A DNA stretch of 64,000 nucleotides from Caulobacter sp. NIBR1757 (GTDB lineage Bacteria; Pseudomonadota; Alphaproteobacteria; Caulobacterales; Caulobacteraceae), in the NCBI RefSeq assembly GCF_027912495.1, contig NZ_CP115463.1:2689501-2753500 (forward strand), in the 5' to 3' direction. Under the pieces are notes generated by a model. It saw nothing but the letters and a program-made list of their open reading frames with translations. It ran no database searches and was not told the origin of the DNA. Of the stretch, positions 44,297 through 51,774 are shown in pieces. Numbering within the stretch: the first letter of the stretch is position 1; every line of letters begins with the position of its first letter. The translations under genes and the position numbers were made by a program.

Positions 44297-44551
44297 GCCA
44301 TTGCACTGGCTTTTACGCGCCTAGGCTGAACGTCCGATGAAGCGTATAGCCTCACGGGGTCGTCGCTTTGTTATCGAAGCGCATTTTACCACGGTTTGAC
44401 GCACCCAGCCCCAGCGCCCCATTCCATTCCGGAGAAAATAAGCACATGCAATCTCGCCCGACATGTGCGGACGCCTGTATGTAGAGGGACGCAGTCGACA
44501 CCCCCTCAGGACGAGCTTAACGTCTCAATTGAATATCTGGGGGAACTACGC

Positions 44552-45154
44552 ATGGGCGCGCTACTCGCAATTTTGGCCATTCCGATAATGCTGCTGAACT
44601 GGCTCGGCGGGATCGTCGGGTTCATATGGCTCATCGTCTTGGGCGACTGGGCGACGATCGGACTGGGAGTGGCCGTCCTCCTAGTCGGCACTTTCGCCAT
44701 CGGCCTCGCTTTGGCTCCCGGAATGCTCGTAATGGCCCCCATGGCCGCTCTGTATGAGCGTGGGCGGCGAACAAGTGCTTTGGTCATCGGAGCTTTGGGT
44801 CTCCTTTGGACCTATGCTGTGCTCACCGTGTGGTGCGTAGGAATGTTCACCTACATGCTGTCTCGCGCTGAGGGCGACAGCATCATTCCCTATTTGCTTT
44901 GGGGATATGGTGCCGCCACGGGCCCGTGGACTTACATGGCCCACAAAGAAAGCAGAGCTGATCCTTCCGCTCCAGCTACAATGACAGCTTTCGCCGCCCA
45001 ACTGGGCGTAATGTCAATGATGGTTGGAGCTTTGATCGATCAAAGTGATCTTTCGTTTGAGCGACTCGCCTGGTTCTTCGTTCCGTTTGTTGGAATGTGC
45101 TTGGTTGCCCAGCTGGCACTCGCAGCGCTCGCTTCGCGAGAGCGCCAGTTCTAA
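44552..45154 (+). CDS. Six-helix membrane protein in the island
   Basis: A 200-residue protein from the ATG at 44552, preceded by TCTGGGGGA. It has about six hydrophobic helices (near 2-20, 28-52, 70-92, 98-112, 140-160 and 168-190), with the loops short and weakly charged, so it is an integral inner-membrane protein. No family is recognised. It starts in the opposite direction to the XRE-ImmA gene and is convergent with the DUF4062-like gene. Its helix-dense, small form is like effector or transporter subunits of defence islands, but that is speculation. GC is lower than in the core genes. Confidence 0.68.
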   Translation: MGALLAILAIPIMLLNWLGGIVGFIWLIVLGDWATIGLGVAVLLVGTFAIGLALAPGMLVMAPMAALYERGRRTSALVIGALGLLWTYAVLTVWCVGMFTYMLSRAEGDSIIPYLLWGYGAATGPWTYMAHKESRADPSAPATMTAFAAQLGVMSMMVGALIDQSDLSFERLAWFFVPFVGMCLVAQLALAALASRERQF

Positions 45155-45175
45155 TCCCTATTCCATCACCTCCCG

Positions 45176-45210
45176 GGAATGTAGGGACACACACCACTTT
45201 CGTTTCGCAA
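45176..45210 (+). repeat. GGAATGTAGGGACACAC-type repeat, left of the DUF4062-like gene
   Basis: The sequence starts GGAATGTAGGGACACACACC and continues to TTTCGTTTCGC. It matches the copy at 46822 closely and the left arm at 38476 at GGAAT, GGGACAC and TTTCG. It lies 22 bases after the membrane-protein stop and 16 bases before the end of the DUF4062-like gene. It is too short to be an intact element; a related ATGTAGAGGGACGCAG occurs at 44479-44494. Confidence 0.65.
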
Positions 45211-45225
45211 AGATGATCAGGGTTT

Positions 45226-46710
45226 CTAACGGGCCGACCGGCGGTTGATGCGCCCAGCTAGCCGGTCGATCTGACTGATCTGATCGAGCATTGCATACCG
45301 AGTTGCCAACTCGTGCGCATCGCTCAGCGTGTCTAGCGCCAGCAAGGGGGCGCCGGCCATAAGATAGGCTCGGCCGAGCTTGCGCTTCGCCCTCACCAGA
45401 AACCCGCTAGGCGGCTCCGATTCCAGCAGGGCGACGCCTTCCTCCATCAGGTCCAGGCCACGGCGCGTCTGCCGGCTTCGCACCAGCGCGAACCCCAGTT
45501 CGGACAAAGCATCACCGATGGATCCCGGCGTCGCCGCCTCATGGTTCCTGCGCAGATCGACGGTCCGTTCATAGTCGGCAATAGCGCTTTTTCGATCGCC
45601 CATGGCCTGCAGAATGCTGCCGCGAAGGGCGTGGTTTCCCGATGACGCGCCCTTCAAAAAGGCGGCGTCGATGTGCTTGCTGGAGGTCTTGAGAACCTCG
45701 GCCTTTAGCCATGGAGCCCCGAGGGTCTTTGCTATGGAATAGTATTCGCTGGCCAGAGCTCCATGAGGCGCATCCCTCAAGTCGCCATTCGCCGCGCGGA
45801 TACGGGACAGGGAGCCCAGAGCGGCAAGGCACCCCATCAACGGATGGCCATGCAGGCCATACCAGGCGCCGGCGCTGTTCCACGCAGACAAGGCCCGGTC
45901 CCAGTAGGGAATCAAGGCCATCGCCCGTGGCTCGGATGGCGGCGCCCCCATCAACTCCCGGATGGCCATCCAGAGAAACGTCAGCTTTCCGTGATGATCC
46001 GCCTCCAGATCAGCCTTAGCGAGGAGATGCTCAAGAACATCACGCGAAGGCTCTGTGGCTGCCGGATCGCCGAGTCCGTTCAGGAACTGGATTCCCGGCG
46101 GCTGGTCGAGCGGATCATAGGGTTGATAGCGCGTGCCCGTTAGACGGTCGGCCATTCGCTTGCCGGAAGCGACCGCCCCCGCGAGCCAGGGAAACCGGTT
46201 CGGCCGGGTCTGGCGTTCCAGAAGCGCCTCCACCCGATGAAAGATCTCGTCTTCGTCCAACGGCGTCCATGATAGCCCCGGAAAGGCGGGGGCGAGGAGG
46301 CGAAGTAATCCCTCAAGCCTCGGGCTGGGCGGCGCACCTTTAAGCAGGAATATGTGCGCCGGCTTTCGCAGCAACGCCGCCTCAAAGAGCTCGAGCTCGA
46401 AGTAGGAGGCCTGGACCTGCTCTCCCGGGGAAAGTTCGACGCCGGAACCGTGTCGGCTGCGGGCGACCGCGACGTAGACATCAGACTCCCGGACGCCCGA
46501 GACGCAGAACATCGCCTTGCTCAGGGGCAGTGTCGGTGCGTTCGGGTCCAATACCTTGTGACTTTCTGCGAGCCACACCGGCAGATTGGCCGCCGCACCC
46601 GGGTCGTCACGATCAAAAGGCGGATTCAGCGCCATGACGCGGTCACGGATATTCAACCGCTGCCGTTCCGGATCATCGAAGCAGGATGAGAAGAAGAGCT
46701 TTGAAGGCAT
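45226..46710 (-). CDS. DUF4062-like N-terminal domain with TPR C-terminus
   Basis: A 494-residue cytosolic protein. Residues about 3-130 form a TIR/DUF4062-like alpha-beta domain: KLFFSSCFDDPERQRLNIRD at the start, then 'ESDVYVAVARSRHGSG', then SYFELELFEAALLRKPAHIFLLKG, with a conserved-looking Glu in the place where DUF4062 and nucleoside deoxyribosyltransferase-type folds have a key acid. The C-terminal 300 residues are helical TPR-like repeats. DUF4062 and related domains head STAND and TPR proteins in defence or signalling. No NTPase motif (GxxGxGKT) is seen. Function unknown; island context suggests immunity. Confidence 0.72.
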   Translation of the reverse strand: MPSKLFFSSCFDDPERQRLNIRDRVMALNPPFDRDDPGAAANLPVWLAESHKVLDPNAPTLPLSKAMFCVSGVRESDVYVAVARSRHGSGVELSPGEQVQASYFELELFEAALLRKPAHIFLLKGAPPSPRLEGLLRLLAPAFPGLSWTPLDEDEIFHRVEALLERQTRPNRFPWLAGAVASGKRMADRLTGTRYQPYDPLDQPPGIQFLNGLGDPAATEPSRDVLEHLLAKADLEADHHGKLTFLWMAIRELMGAPPSEPRAMALIPYWDRALSAWNSAGAWYGLHGHPLMGCLAALGSLSRIRAANGDLRDAPHGALASEYYSIAKTLGAPWLKAEVLKTSSKHIDAAFLKGASSGNHALRGSILQAMGDRKSAIADYERTVDLRRNHEAATPGSIGDALSELGFALVRSRQTRRGLDLMEEGVALLESEPPSGFLVRAKRKLGRAYLMAGAPLLALDTLSDAHELATRYAMLDQISQIDRLAGRINRRSAR

Positions 46711-47062
46711 CGCTCACTCGCAGGAAATTTGCGCTCAGCAGTGTGATACGAACGGCCCCACTCCACCACCTCCGGTATACGCAGCCACATCCCTCGGAAC
46801 CGGGACCTTGTCGCCGCCCTCGGAATGTAGAGACACACACACCTCGTTTCGGCCGAGCGCCTGCTGGATCGCCGCCGCGCACCCAGCCGAAGGCCGGCCG
46901 GGCGTGCTCCGGAACCGCCGTGTCTCGCCCCGACGCGAGCCCGGACGACGCGCGCCAACGTCTCTGTGACCAACACGCTCCCCCCACCCGCATTGCCTCC
47001 CCTCCATCCAGAGCCCATGGTGACCACCGCCCCACCCGTCCCGGGCGCGCAGGAGCACCACC
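46711..47062. other. Gene-free stretch with a repeat copy
   Basis: No convincing gene is seen in these 352 bases. They hold the probable promoter of the minus-strand DUF4062-like gene and a second GGAATGTAG-type repeat. Open frames exist in several registers but lack starts with ribosome sites. The GC rises back to the core level in the second half, so the island's right edge is probably near 46850. Confidence 0.6.
46822..46853 (+). repeat. GGAATGTAG-type repeat, right of the DUF4062-like gene
   Basis: GGAATGTAGAGACACACACA followed by CCTCGTTTCGGC. It is in the same orientation as the 45176 copy, so the DUF4062-like gene with its promoter is bracketed by direct repeats about 1.65 kb apart. 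The match is imperfect, consistent with old, decaying copies. Confidence 0.6.
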
Positions 47063-47257
47063 ATGGCCGCCCGTCCCGCCTTCGTTCTGACCGCCCCCAC
47101 CGTGCCGGTGTTCGCCATCGCCCTGCTGCTGGCGATCGCGGCTCTCGTCGCCCACTACGGCGGCGTGGCCATTCCCTGGGTCAGCGGCCATGTCGTCGAG
47201 ACCCTCACCGCCGCCTTCGCCCTGCTGACCGCCGGCGTGGTGCTGCGCGGGCTTTGA
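47063..47257 (+). CDS. Small membrane protein, 64 residues
   Basis: The ATG at 47063 has an AGGAG ribosome site. The product has two hydrophobic helices (about 14-31 and 45-62), with the rest short and weakly charged (MAARPAFVLTAPTVPVFAIA at the start). No family is recognised. Two-helix proteins of this size are common in alphaproteobacteria. It stands alone between the island and the response regulator. Confidence 0.6.
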   Translation: MAARPAFVLTAPTVPVFAIALLLAIAALVAHYGGVAIPWVSGHVVETLTAAFALLTAGVVLRGL

Positions 47258-47477
47258 CCGGCGGCCGGCGCCAGGTCCTGGGCCGGCGGACATAGATCTC
47301 GCCCGGATCGCTCGCTTCCGGCCCTTGCGCAGCCGTCCGGCCACGCCGGGGGGCTCGGCCGTCACACTTGAGGGCCTCCACCGCGTTCCCGGATTGCCCT
47401 CCGTGCAACGCGGGCACACCGCCGGAAACATTCGCCTCCGGACGCAACAACTCCGCCCGCCCCGGCTTTTCTCTGCC

Positions 47478-47861
47478 ATGACCGAGCCCCAAACCCCCAA
47501 GACGGTCCTGGTCGTCGAGGACGAGCCGCTGATCCGGGCGCTCAGCGTCTACGAGTTGGAGGACGCCGGCTACGTCGTGCTGGAGGCGCCGACCGCCATC
47601 GAAGCGCTGGCCATCCTGCAGTCGGGCGCGGCCATCGCCGTCGTCTTCACCGACGTCAACATGCCGGGCGACCTGGACGGCCAGGAGCTGTCGAAGCTGG
47701 TCCGCGAGCGATGGCCGCAGGTTCGACTGATCGTCACCTCCGGCGGCGGACAGGTGGGTCCGGGCGACGTGCGTCCCCCCGCCCGGTTCTTTCCCAAGCC
47801 CTATCGCCTCGACCAGATGATCGCCGCCGTCCGGGAGATGGTCGGCGACCCGGAAGCGTAG
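47478..47861 (+). CDS. Single-domain response regulator
   Basis: A 127-residue CheY-like receiver with no output domain. The acidic pair is in 'VLVVEDEPLIRALSVYEL', the phosphoacceptor Asp is in 'VVFTDVNMPGDLDG' near 55, the switch Thr/Ser is in 'IVTSGGG', and the conserved Lys is in 'ARFFPKPYRLDQMIAAV'. The VNMPG-xx-DG form is typical of receivers paired with HWE/HisKA_2 kinases, and a fragment of such a kinase lies convergent 35 bases away. The ATG at 47478 is preferred to upstream starts. Confidence 0.92.
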   Translation: MTEPQTPKTVLVVEDEPLIRALSVYELEDAGYVVLEAPTAIEALAILQSGAAIAVVFTDVNMPGDLDGQELSKLVRERWPQVRLIVTSGGGQVGPGDVRPPARFFPKPYRLDQMIAAVREMVGDPEA

Positions 47862-47896
47862 ATCCCGCCGACCGGCGCCTCACCCGGCCCGGGCGC

Positions 47897-48352
47897 TCAG
47901 CCGTCAAGCCGGGCGGTCGGGATTCTGAGCCTGGCGATCAGGCCTTCGGGCGGCCAGTCATAGGTCACCCCGCCGCGGAAATGGCTGCCCACAATGCGGG
48001 CCAGCAGCTTGCTGCCAAAGCCCTTGCCGGCGGCCGGCGGCTCCACCGTCGGCCCGCCGCGCTCGGTCCAGGTGATGATGGCGTCCTCGCCCTCGATCAG
48101 GCAGGCGACGTCCAGCAGTCCGGCCGGCGCCGACAGGGGCCCGTGCTTGACCGAATTGGTCGCCAGTTCATGCAGCACCAGCGCCAGGTTGGTGGCCGGC
48201 GCCTCGCCGATGCCCATCCTCGGCGCCGACACCCGCACCCGGCCGCTGAACGCCCCCAGGTCGTCGTAGGGCCGCAGCAACAGCGGAACGCTCAGGAGCG
48301 GACTTTGGCCCCGCCGACAGCAAACTTCGCGATCAGCGGGCGGGAGCGCCAA
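47897..48352 (-). pseudogene. HWE/HisKA_2-type histidine kinase, C-terminal fragment
   Basis: About 150 codons remain. The ATP-binding part is well preserved: LALVLHELATNSVKHGPLS (N box), 'IITWTERGGPTVEPP', 'GKGFGSKLLARIVGSHFRGGVTYDWPPEGL' (G boxes), ending in a normal C-terminus. The dimerisation/phosphoacceptor region with its HRVKNxL motif and any sensor domain are missing. Upstream residues (MALPPADREVCCRRG...) look non-native, and the only start is a TTG. The gene seems to have lost its 5' part between it and the DUF3237 gene. Confidence 0.68.
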
Positions 48353-48403
48353 ACCGGCCCGCGACTGGAGGTACGGCCGGCAGCTTTGACGGCCGCGCGG
48401 GCC

Positions 48404-48865
48404 TCACCCAACCTCGAACAGGCGATAGACCGGCCCCGCCGGCGTCTGCTCGCCCACCCCGACCACCACGGCGTCATTCAGCCAGCCATAGGCCGGCGCG
48501 CCGCATTCGAAGCGGGCGGTGATGGCCAGGGAGTATTCCTCCGGCGCCAGCTGGCCGCCGCGCTGGAAGCGCGTCATGGCCTCCGCCTCGGCCAGGAAGC
48601 GGCCCTGGTATGTCAGGTAGACGGTCGCGCCGTCGTGGGTCTTCAGGGTCAGGCGGACGTCGATGACCATGACGCCGTCCGGCCGGTCGATGACCCAGTC
48701 GTGGCCGCCCAGCACCGTTCCGCTCAGCCGCTCGCCTTCGAACCGCCCGCCGGTGACGGTGGCGATGCGCCGGCGGCCGGCCGGCGTCTTGCCGACGGTG
48801 ACCAGCTGGTCGAAGGCGACGGTCAGGGTCAGGGTGGTCAGAGGCCGATGCGGAAGCGTGCTCAT
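48404..48865 (-). CDS. DUF3237 family protein
   Basis: A 153-residue protein from the ATG at 48865, matching DUF3237 throughout: 'GKTPAGRRRIATVTGGRFEGERLSGTVLGGHDWVIDRPDGVMVIDVRLTLKTHDGATVYLTYQGRF' in the middle and 'GWLNDAVVVGVGEQTPAGPVYRLFEV' at the end. The family forms a lipocalin-like beta barrel and is often found near aromatic or terpenoid catabolism genes, with no defined activity. The open frame runs further upstream without family similarity. Confidence 0.88.
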   Translation of the reverse strand: MSTLPHRPLTTLTLTVAFDQLVTVGKTPAGRRRIATVTGGRFEGERLSGTVLGGHDWVIDRPDGVMVIDVRLTLKTHDGATVYLTYQGRFLAEAEAMTRFQRGGQLAPEEYSLAITARFECGAPAYGWLNDAVVVGVGEQTPAGPVYRLFEVG

Positions 48866-48932
48866 GTCCACGGCGTTAGCATGTCGCCGCGGGCGACGAA
48901 ACGCGGCGACCGGGCCCGCCTCGTCCCGGCGG

Positions 48933-49151
48933 TCAGGCGTCCGGGGGCGCTGGACTCGGCTCATCCTCCGGCACGATGCTTCCCGGCCCATGCAGGCGGC
49001 CCACGAAGCGCGAGCCTTGCCAGACCTCGATGCCGGTCGGCCCCACCCGCTTGAACCCCCAGGTCATGGCCGCCCCATCGCTGAAAAAGACCGCGACGGC
49101 CGCCTGTTCCAGGCCTGAGGGGCTGAGGGTGTAAAATCGGTACGCGGGCAC
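48933..49151 (-). CDS. Hypothetical protein, about 72 residues
   Basis: A small reading frame on the minus strand with a GTG at 49151 (or TTG at 49157). The product MPAYRFYTLSPSGLEQ has two strand-turn-strand units with a 'VAVFFSDGAAMTWGFKRVGPTGIEVWQGSRFVGRLHGP' pattern and a proline-rich acidic tail; the strand pattern looks like a genuine beta protein. No family is recognised. It precedes the DUF3237 gene by 67 bases. Confidence 0.55.
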   Translation of the reverse strand: MPAYRFYTLSPSGLEQAAVAVFFSDGAAMTWGFKRVGPTGIEVWQGSRFVGRLHGPGSIVPEDEPSPAPPDA

Positions 49152-49237
49152 GCCCAATACCTAGGCAAGGTTCGCGGCCGGCGCCATCCTGGATCGACGT
49201 CTGGCGCCAGGGCCGCGAGGGCCGGCCCGCCGCCGCC

Positions 49238-50005
49238 TTACGCCCGCCGCGCCTCGTCGGCCGCCGCCCGCACCCAGGATACGGAGGGCAGGGCCGCCGT
49301 TTCAGGCCTGGCCAGCAGGTAGCCCTGCATCAGGTTGACGCCCATGTCGCGCAGGACGTCGTGCTCGGCCACGGTCTCGATCCCTTCGCAGACCACGTCG
49401 ATCTCCAGGTCGCGCAGCATGGCCAGGGTGTGGCCGACGATGGTGCGTTTCACCTTGTCCCGGTCGATGTCGCGGATCAGTCCCATGTCCAGCTTGACGA
49501 TGTCGGGCTGGAACAGGCTCAGCACCCCGAGCCCCGCATAGCCGGCCCCGAAGTCGTCGATCGCCGTCCTGAACCCCATCGAGCGATAGGTCCGCAGGAT
49601 GTTCAGCAGGTGATGGGGATCCACCGCCTCGTCCTCGGTGAACTCAAAGATGATGCGGTTAAGCGGAAAGCCCGTCCGCATGGCGGCCGCCAGGGTCAGC
49701 CGGATGCAGGCCTTCGGCTCGTAGACGGCGTTGGGCAGGAAGTTGATCGACAGGCTGGCGCCGTCCGCCGCCAGGTTCAGGCCGGCGGCCTCTTCGATCG
49801 CCGTGGTGCGGCATTGCTGGTCGAAGGCATAGCGGTTCTCGGGCGAGACCTCGGCCAGCACGTCGCCCGCGCCCCGCCCGTCCTGTCCCCGGACCAGGGC
49901 CTCGTAGGCGAACACGGTCTGCGTCCGCACATCGACAATCGGTTGGAACGCCATGGTGATGGGCAGATCGAACCCGGCTCCATCCTGGCACCCGTTGCAG
50001 GCCAT
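49238..50005 (-). CDS. EAL domain protein (c-di-GMP phosphodiesterase type)
   Basis: A 255-residue stand-alone EAL protein. The start MACNGCQDGAG has a CxxC pair common to a group of short alphaproteobacterial EAL proteins. The domain runs 'ITMAFQPIVDV', Y-EALVRG (the EAL motif), 'SINFLPNAVYEP', 'IIFEFTEDEAVD', 'AIDDFGAGYAGLGVLS' (metal-binding DDFG), 'DIVKLDMGLIRDI' and 'VCEGIETVAE'. All key acids appear kept, so it may hydrolyse c-di-GMP, though some members are redox or light sensors without activity. No GGDEF domain. Confidence 0.92.
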   Translation of the reverse strand: MACNGCQDGAGFDLPITMAFQPIVDVRTQTVFAYEALVRGQDGRGAGDVLAEVSPENRYAFDQQCRTTAIEEAAGLNLAADGASLSINFLPNAVYEPKACIRLTLAAAMRTGFPLNRIIFEFTEDEAVDPHHLLNILRTYRSMGFRTAIDDFGAGYAGLGVLSLFQPDIVKLDMGLIRDIDRDKVKRTIVGHTLAMLRDLEIDVVCEGIETVAEHDVLRDMGVNLMQGYLLARPETAALPSVSWVRAAADEARRA

Positions 50006-50114
50006 TACGCTTACCTTTCCTTACGCCTCCCCACCCTATCGCGCGGAGGTTAAGGATCGCCTGCCCCGGGGCATGACAGGTCCAAACCCATGGGCGGGCC
50101 GGGAATTCTGACGC

Positions 50115-50415
50115 GAAATTTTCACATAAATTCAATGGCATACTGAATATGTCTAGACATATTCATGGTCATTTCGGGCCGTCGGCCGGCCCTGCGACGC
50201 CGGCCGCCCGGCCCTGTAGGTCGCCGACCGCACAAACCAGGCCACAATTGCCGACAGCCGACCTACGCCCGCCCTACGCCACGCCCTACATCCGCAGGCA
50301 GTCGGCCCACGTGGAAGGCACGCGATTTCAAAGGCTTGAGACGAAGGATCGCCCCTACCGGCCGATCGCCGGCTATAATGGTAGGCCGCTTCGATAGCGG
50401 GCGGGGCCGGCAACC
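50115..50415. repeat. Non-coding palindrome-hairpin element, copy 2
   Basis: This fills most of the gene-free stretch 50006-50440. It has the same ordered parts as copy 1: GAAATTTT and ATTCAATGG at the A/T-rich edge, a perfect 22-base palindrome at 50144-50165 with core GAATATGTCTAGACATATTC, a hairpin GTAGGTCG (50216-50223) / CGACCTAC (50259-50266), and the tail TATAATGG (50374-50381) and GCCGCTTCGATA (50385-50396). The spacing from palindrome to tail is 230 bases here and 256 in copy 1. It lies just after the thiolase stop on the minus strand. Confidence 0.82.
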
Positions 50416-50440
50416 GCCGCCCCCGCCGCGCCGCAACCGC

Positions 50441-51613
50441 CTAGTAGATCTCGAACAGACCGGCGCCCCCTTGGCCGCCGCCGATGCACATGGTCACAAC
50501 GCCCCACTTGGCCCCGCGACGCTTGCCTTCCTGCAGCAGGTGGCCCGTGCACCGCGCGCCGGTCATGCCGAACGGGTGGCCGATGGCGATGGAGCCGCCG
50601 TTGACGTTGTACTTCTCCGGATCGATGCCCAGCCGGTCACGGCTGTACAGGCACTGGCTGGCGAAGGCCTCGTTCAGCTCCCACAGGTCGATGTCGTCGA
50701 CCTTCAGGCCCTGGCGCTGCAGCAGGCGCGGCACGGCGAACACCGGGCCGATGCCCATCTCGTCGGGCTCGCAGCCGGCGGCGGCCCAGCTGACGAAGCG
50801 GCCCATGGGCTCGAGGCCGCGGCGCGCCGCTTCCTTGGCTTCCATAACCACCACGGCGGCGGCGCCGTCGCTCAGCTGGCTGGCGTTGCCGGCGGTGATG
50901 AACTTGCCGGGGCCCTTGACCGGCTGCAGGGACGAAAGGCCCTCGAGCGTGGTGTCGGGGCGGTTGCACTCGTCGCGATCGACCACGTAGTCGACGATGG
51001 ACTCTTCCTTGGTGGCCTTGTCGACGACCTTCATCTTGGTCGCCATCGGCACGATTTCGTCGGCGAACTTGCCGGCCGCCTGGGCCGCCGCCATCCGCTG
51101 CTGGGACTGCAGGCTGTATTCGTCCTGGTATTCGCGGGAGACGCCGTAGCGCTCGGCGACGATGTCGGCGGTGTCGATCATGGCCATGTAGATGGCCGGG
51201 GCGATGTCCAGCAGGTGCGGGTCGTTGGCGGCCGCGCCGCCGGCCCCGCCGCCCGGAATGGAGATGCTCTCCACCCCGCCGGCCACGACGATCTCGCCGC
51301 CGTCGCCGCGGATGTGGTTGGCGGCCATGGCGATGGCCTGCAGGCCGGAGGAGCAGAAACGGTTGATGGTCACCCCGGCGGTGGTCACCGGCATCCCGGC
51401 CAGCAGCGCCGCCAGACGGCCGATGTTGGCCGCGCCATGGGCGTTGTTGCCCAGGTAGCAGTCCTCGATGTCGGCCGGGTCGACGCCCGACTTGGCCACC
51501 GCGTGTTTGATGGCATGCGCCGCCAGGCTCATCGGCGGGGTGATGTTGAAGCCGCCGCGCCCGGCCTTGGCCAGGCCCGTGCGGGCATAGGAGACGATGA
51601 CGGCTTCACGCAT
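50441..51613 (-). CDS. Thiolase (acetyl-CoA acyltransferase)
   Basis: A 390-residue thiolase of the degradative or biosynthetic type. The acyl-accepting cysteine is in 'TINRFCSSGLQAIA' near 89. The C-terminal histidine and second cysteine are in 'GGSIAIGHPFGMTGARCTGHLL' and 'MCIGGGQGGAGLFEIY'. The middle loop has 'QDEYSLQSQQRMAAAQAAGKFADEIVP'. It probably works in fatty-acid or polyhydroxyalkanoate metabolism; which one is not clear without partner genes. The ATG at 51613 gives the normal N-terminus (MREAVIVSYARTG). Stand-alone, with a repeat element after its stop. Confidence 0.94.
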   Translation of the reverse strand: MREAVIVSYARTGLAKAGRGGFNITPPMSLAAHAIKHAVAKSGVDPADIEDCYLGNNAHGAANIGRLAALLAGMPVTTAGVTINRFCSSGLQAIAMAANHIRGDGGEIVVAGGVESISIPGGGAGGAAANDPHLLDIAPAIYMAMIDTADIVAERYGVSREYQDEYSLQSQQRMAAAQAAGKFADEIVPMATKMKVVDKATKEESIVDYVVDRDECNRPDTTLEGLSSLQPVKGPGKFITAGNASQLSDGAAAVVVMEAKEAARRGLEPMGRFVSWAAAGCEPDEMGIGPVFAVPRLLQRQGLKVDDIDLWELNEAFASQCLYSRDRLGIDPEKYNVNGGSIAIGHPFGMTGARCTGHLLQEGKRRGAKWGVVTMCIGGGQGGAGLFEIY

Positions 51614-51774
51614 GGCTTGGGGTTCCCTTCCCGAGGATTTTTCCAGTTGGCCCATACTGGCAGGAAGAGCAGCGATTTGAACAGATGTTTAAAGACCGCC
51701 CCGGCCGGAAGATTGCCGTTGACCGGCGCGGTCGCCCGGCGACAATTCCCGGGGTCGGCGTTGGGGGGACGAGG

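Noticed and set aside
42620..46853. Prophage or integrative element
   Set aside because: No integrase, terminase, portal or capsid gene and no attachment-site pair at a tRNA were seen; the only tRNA is 29 kb away.
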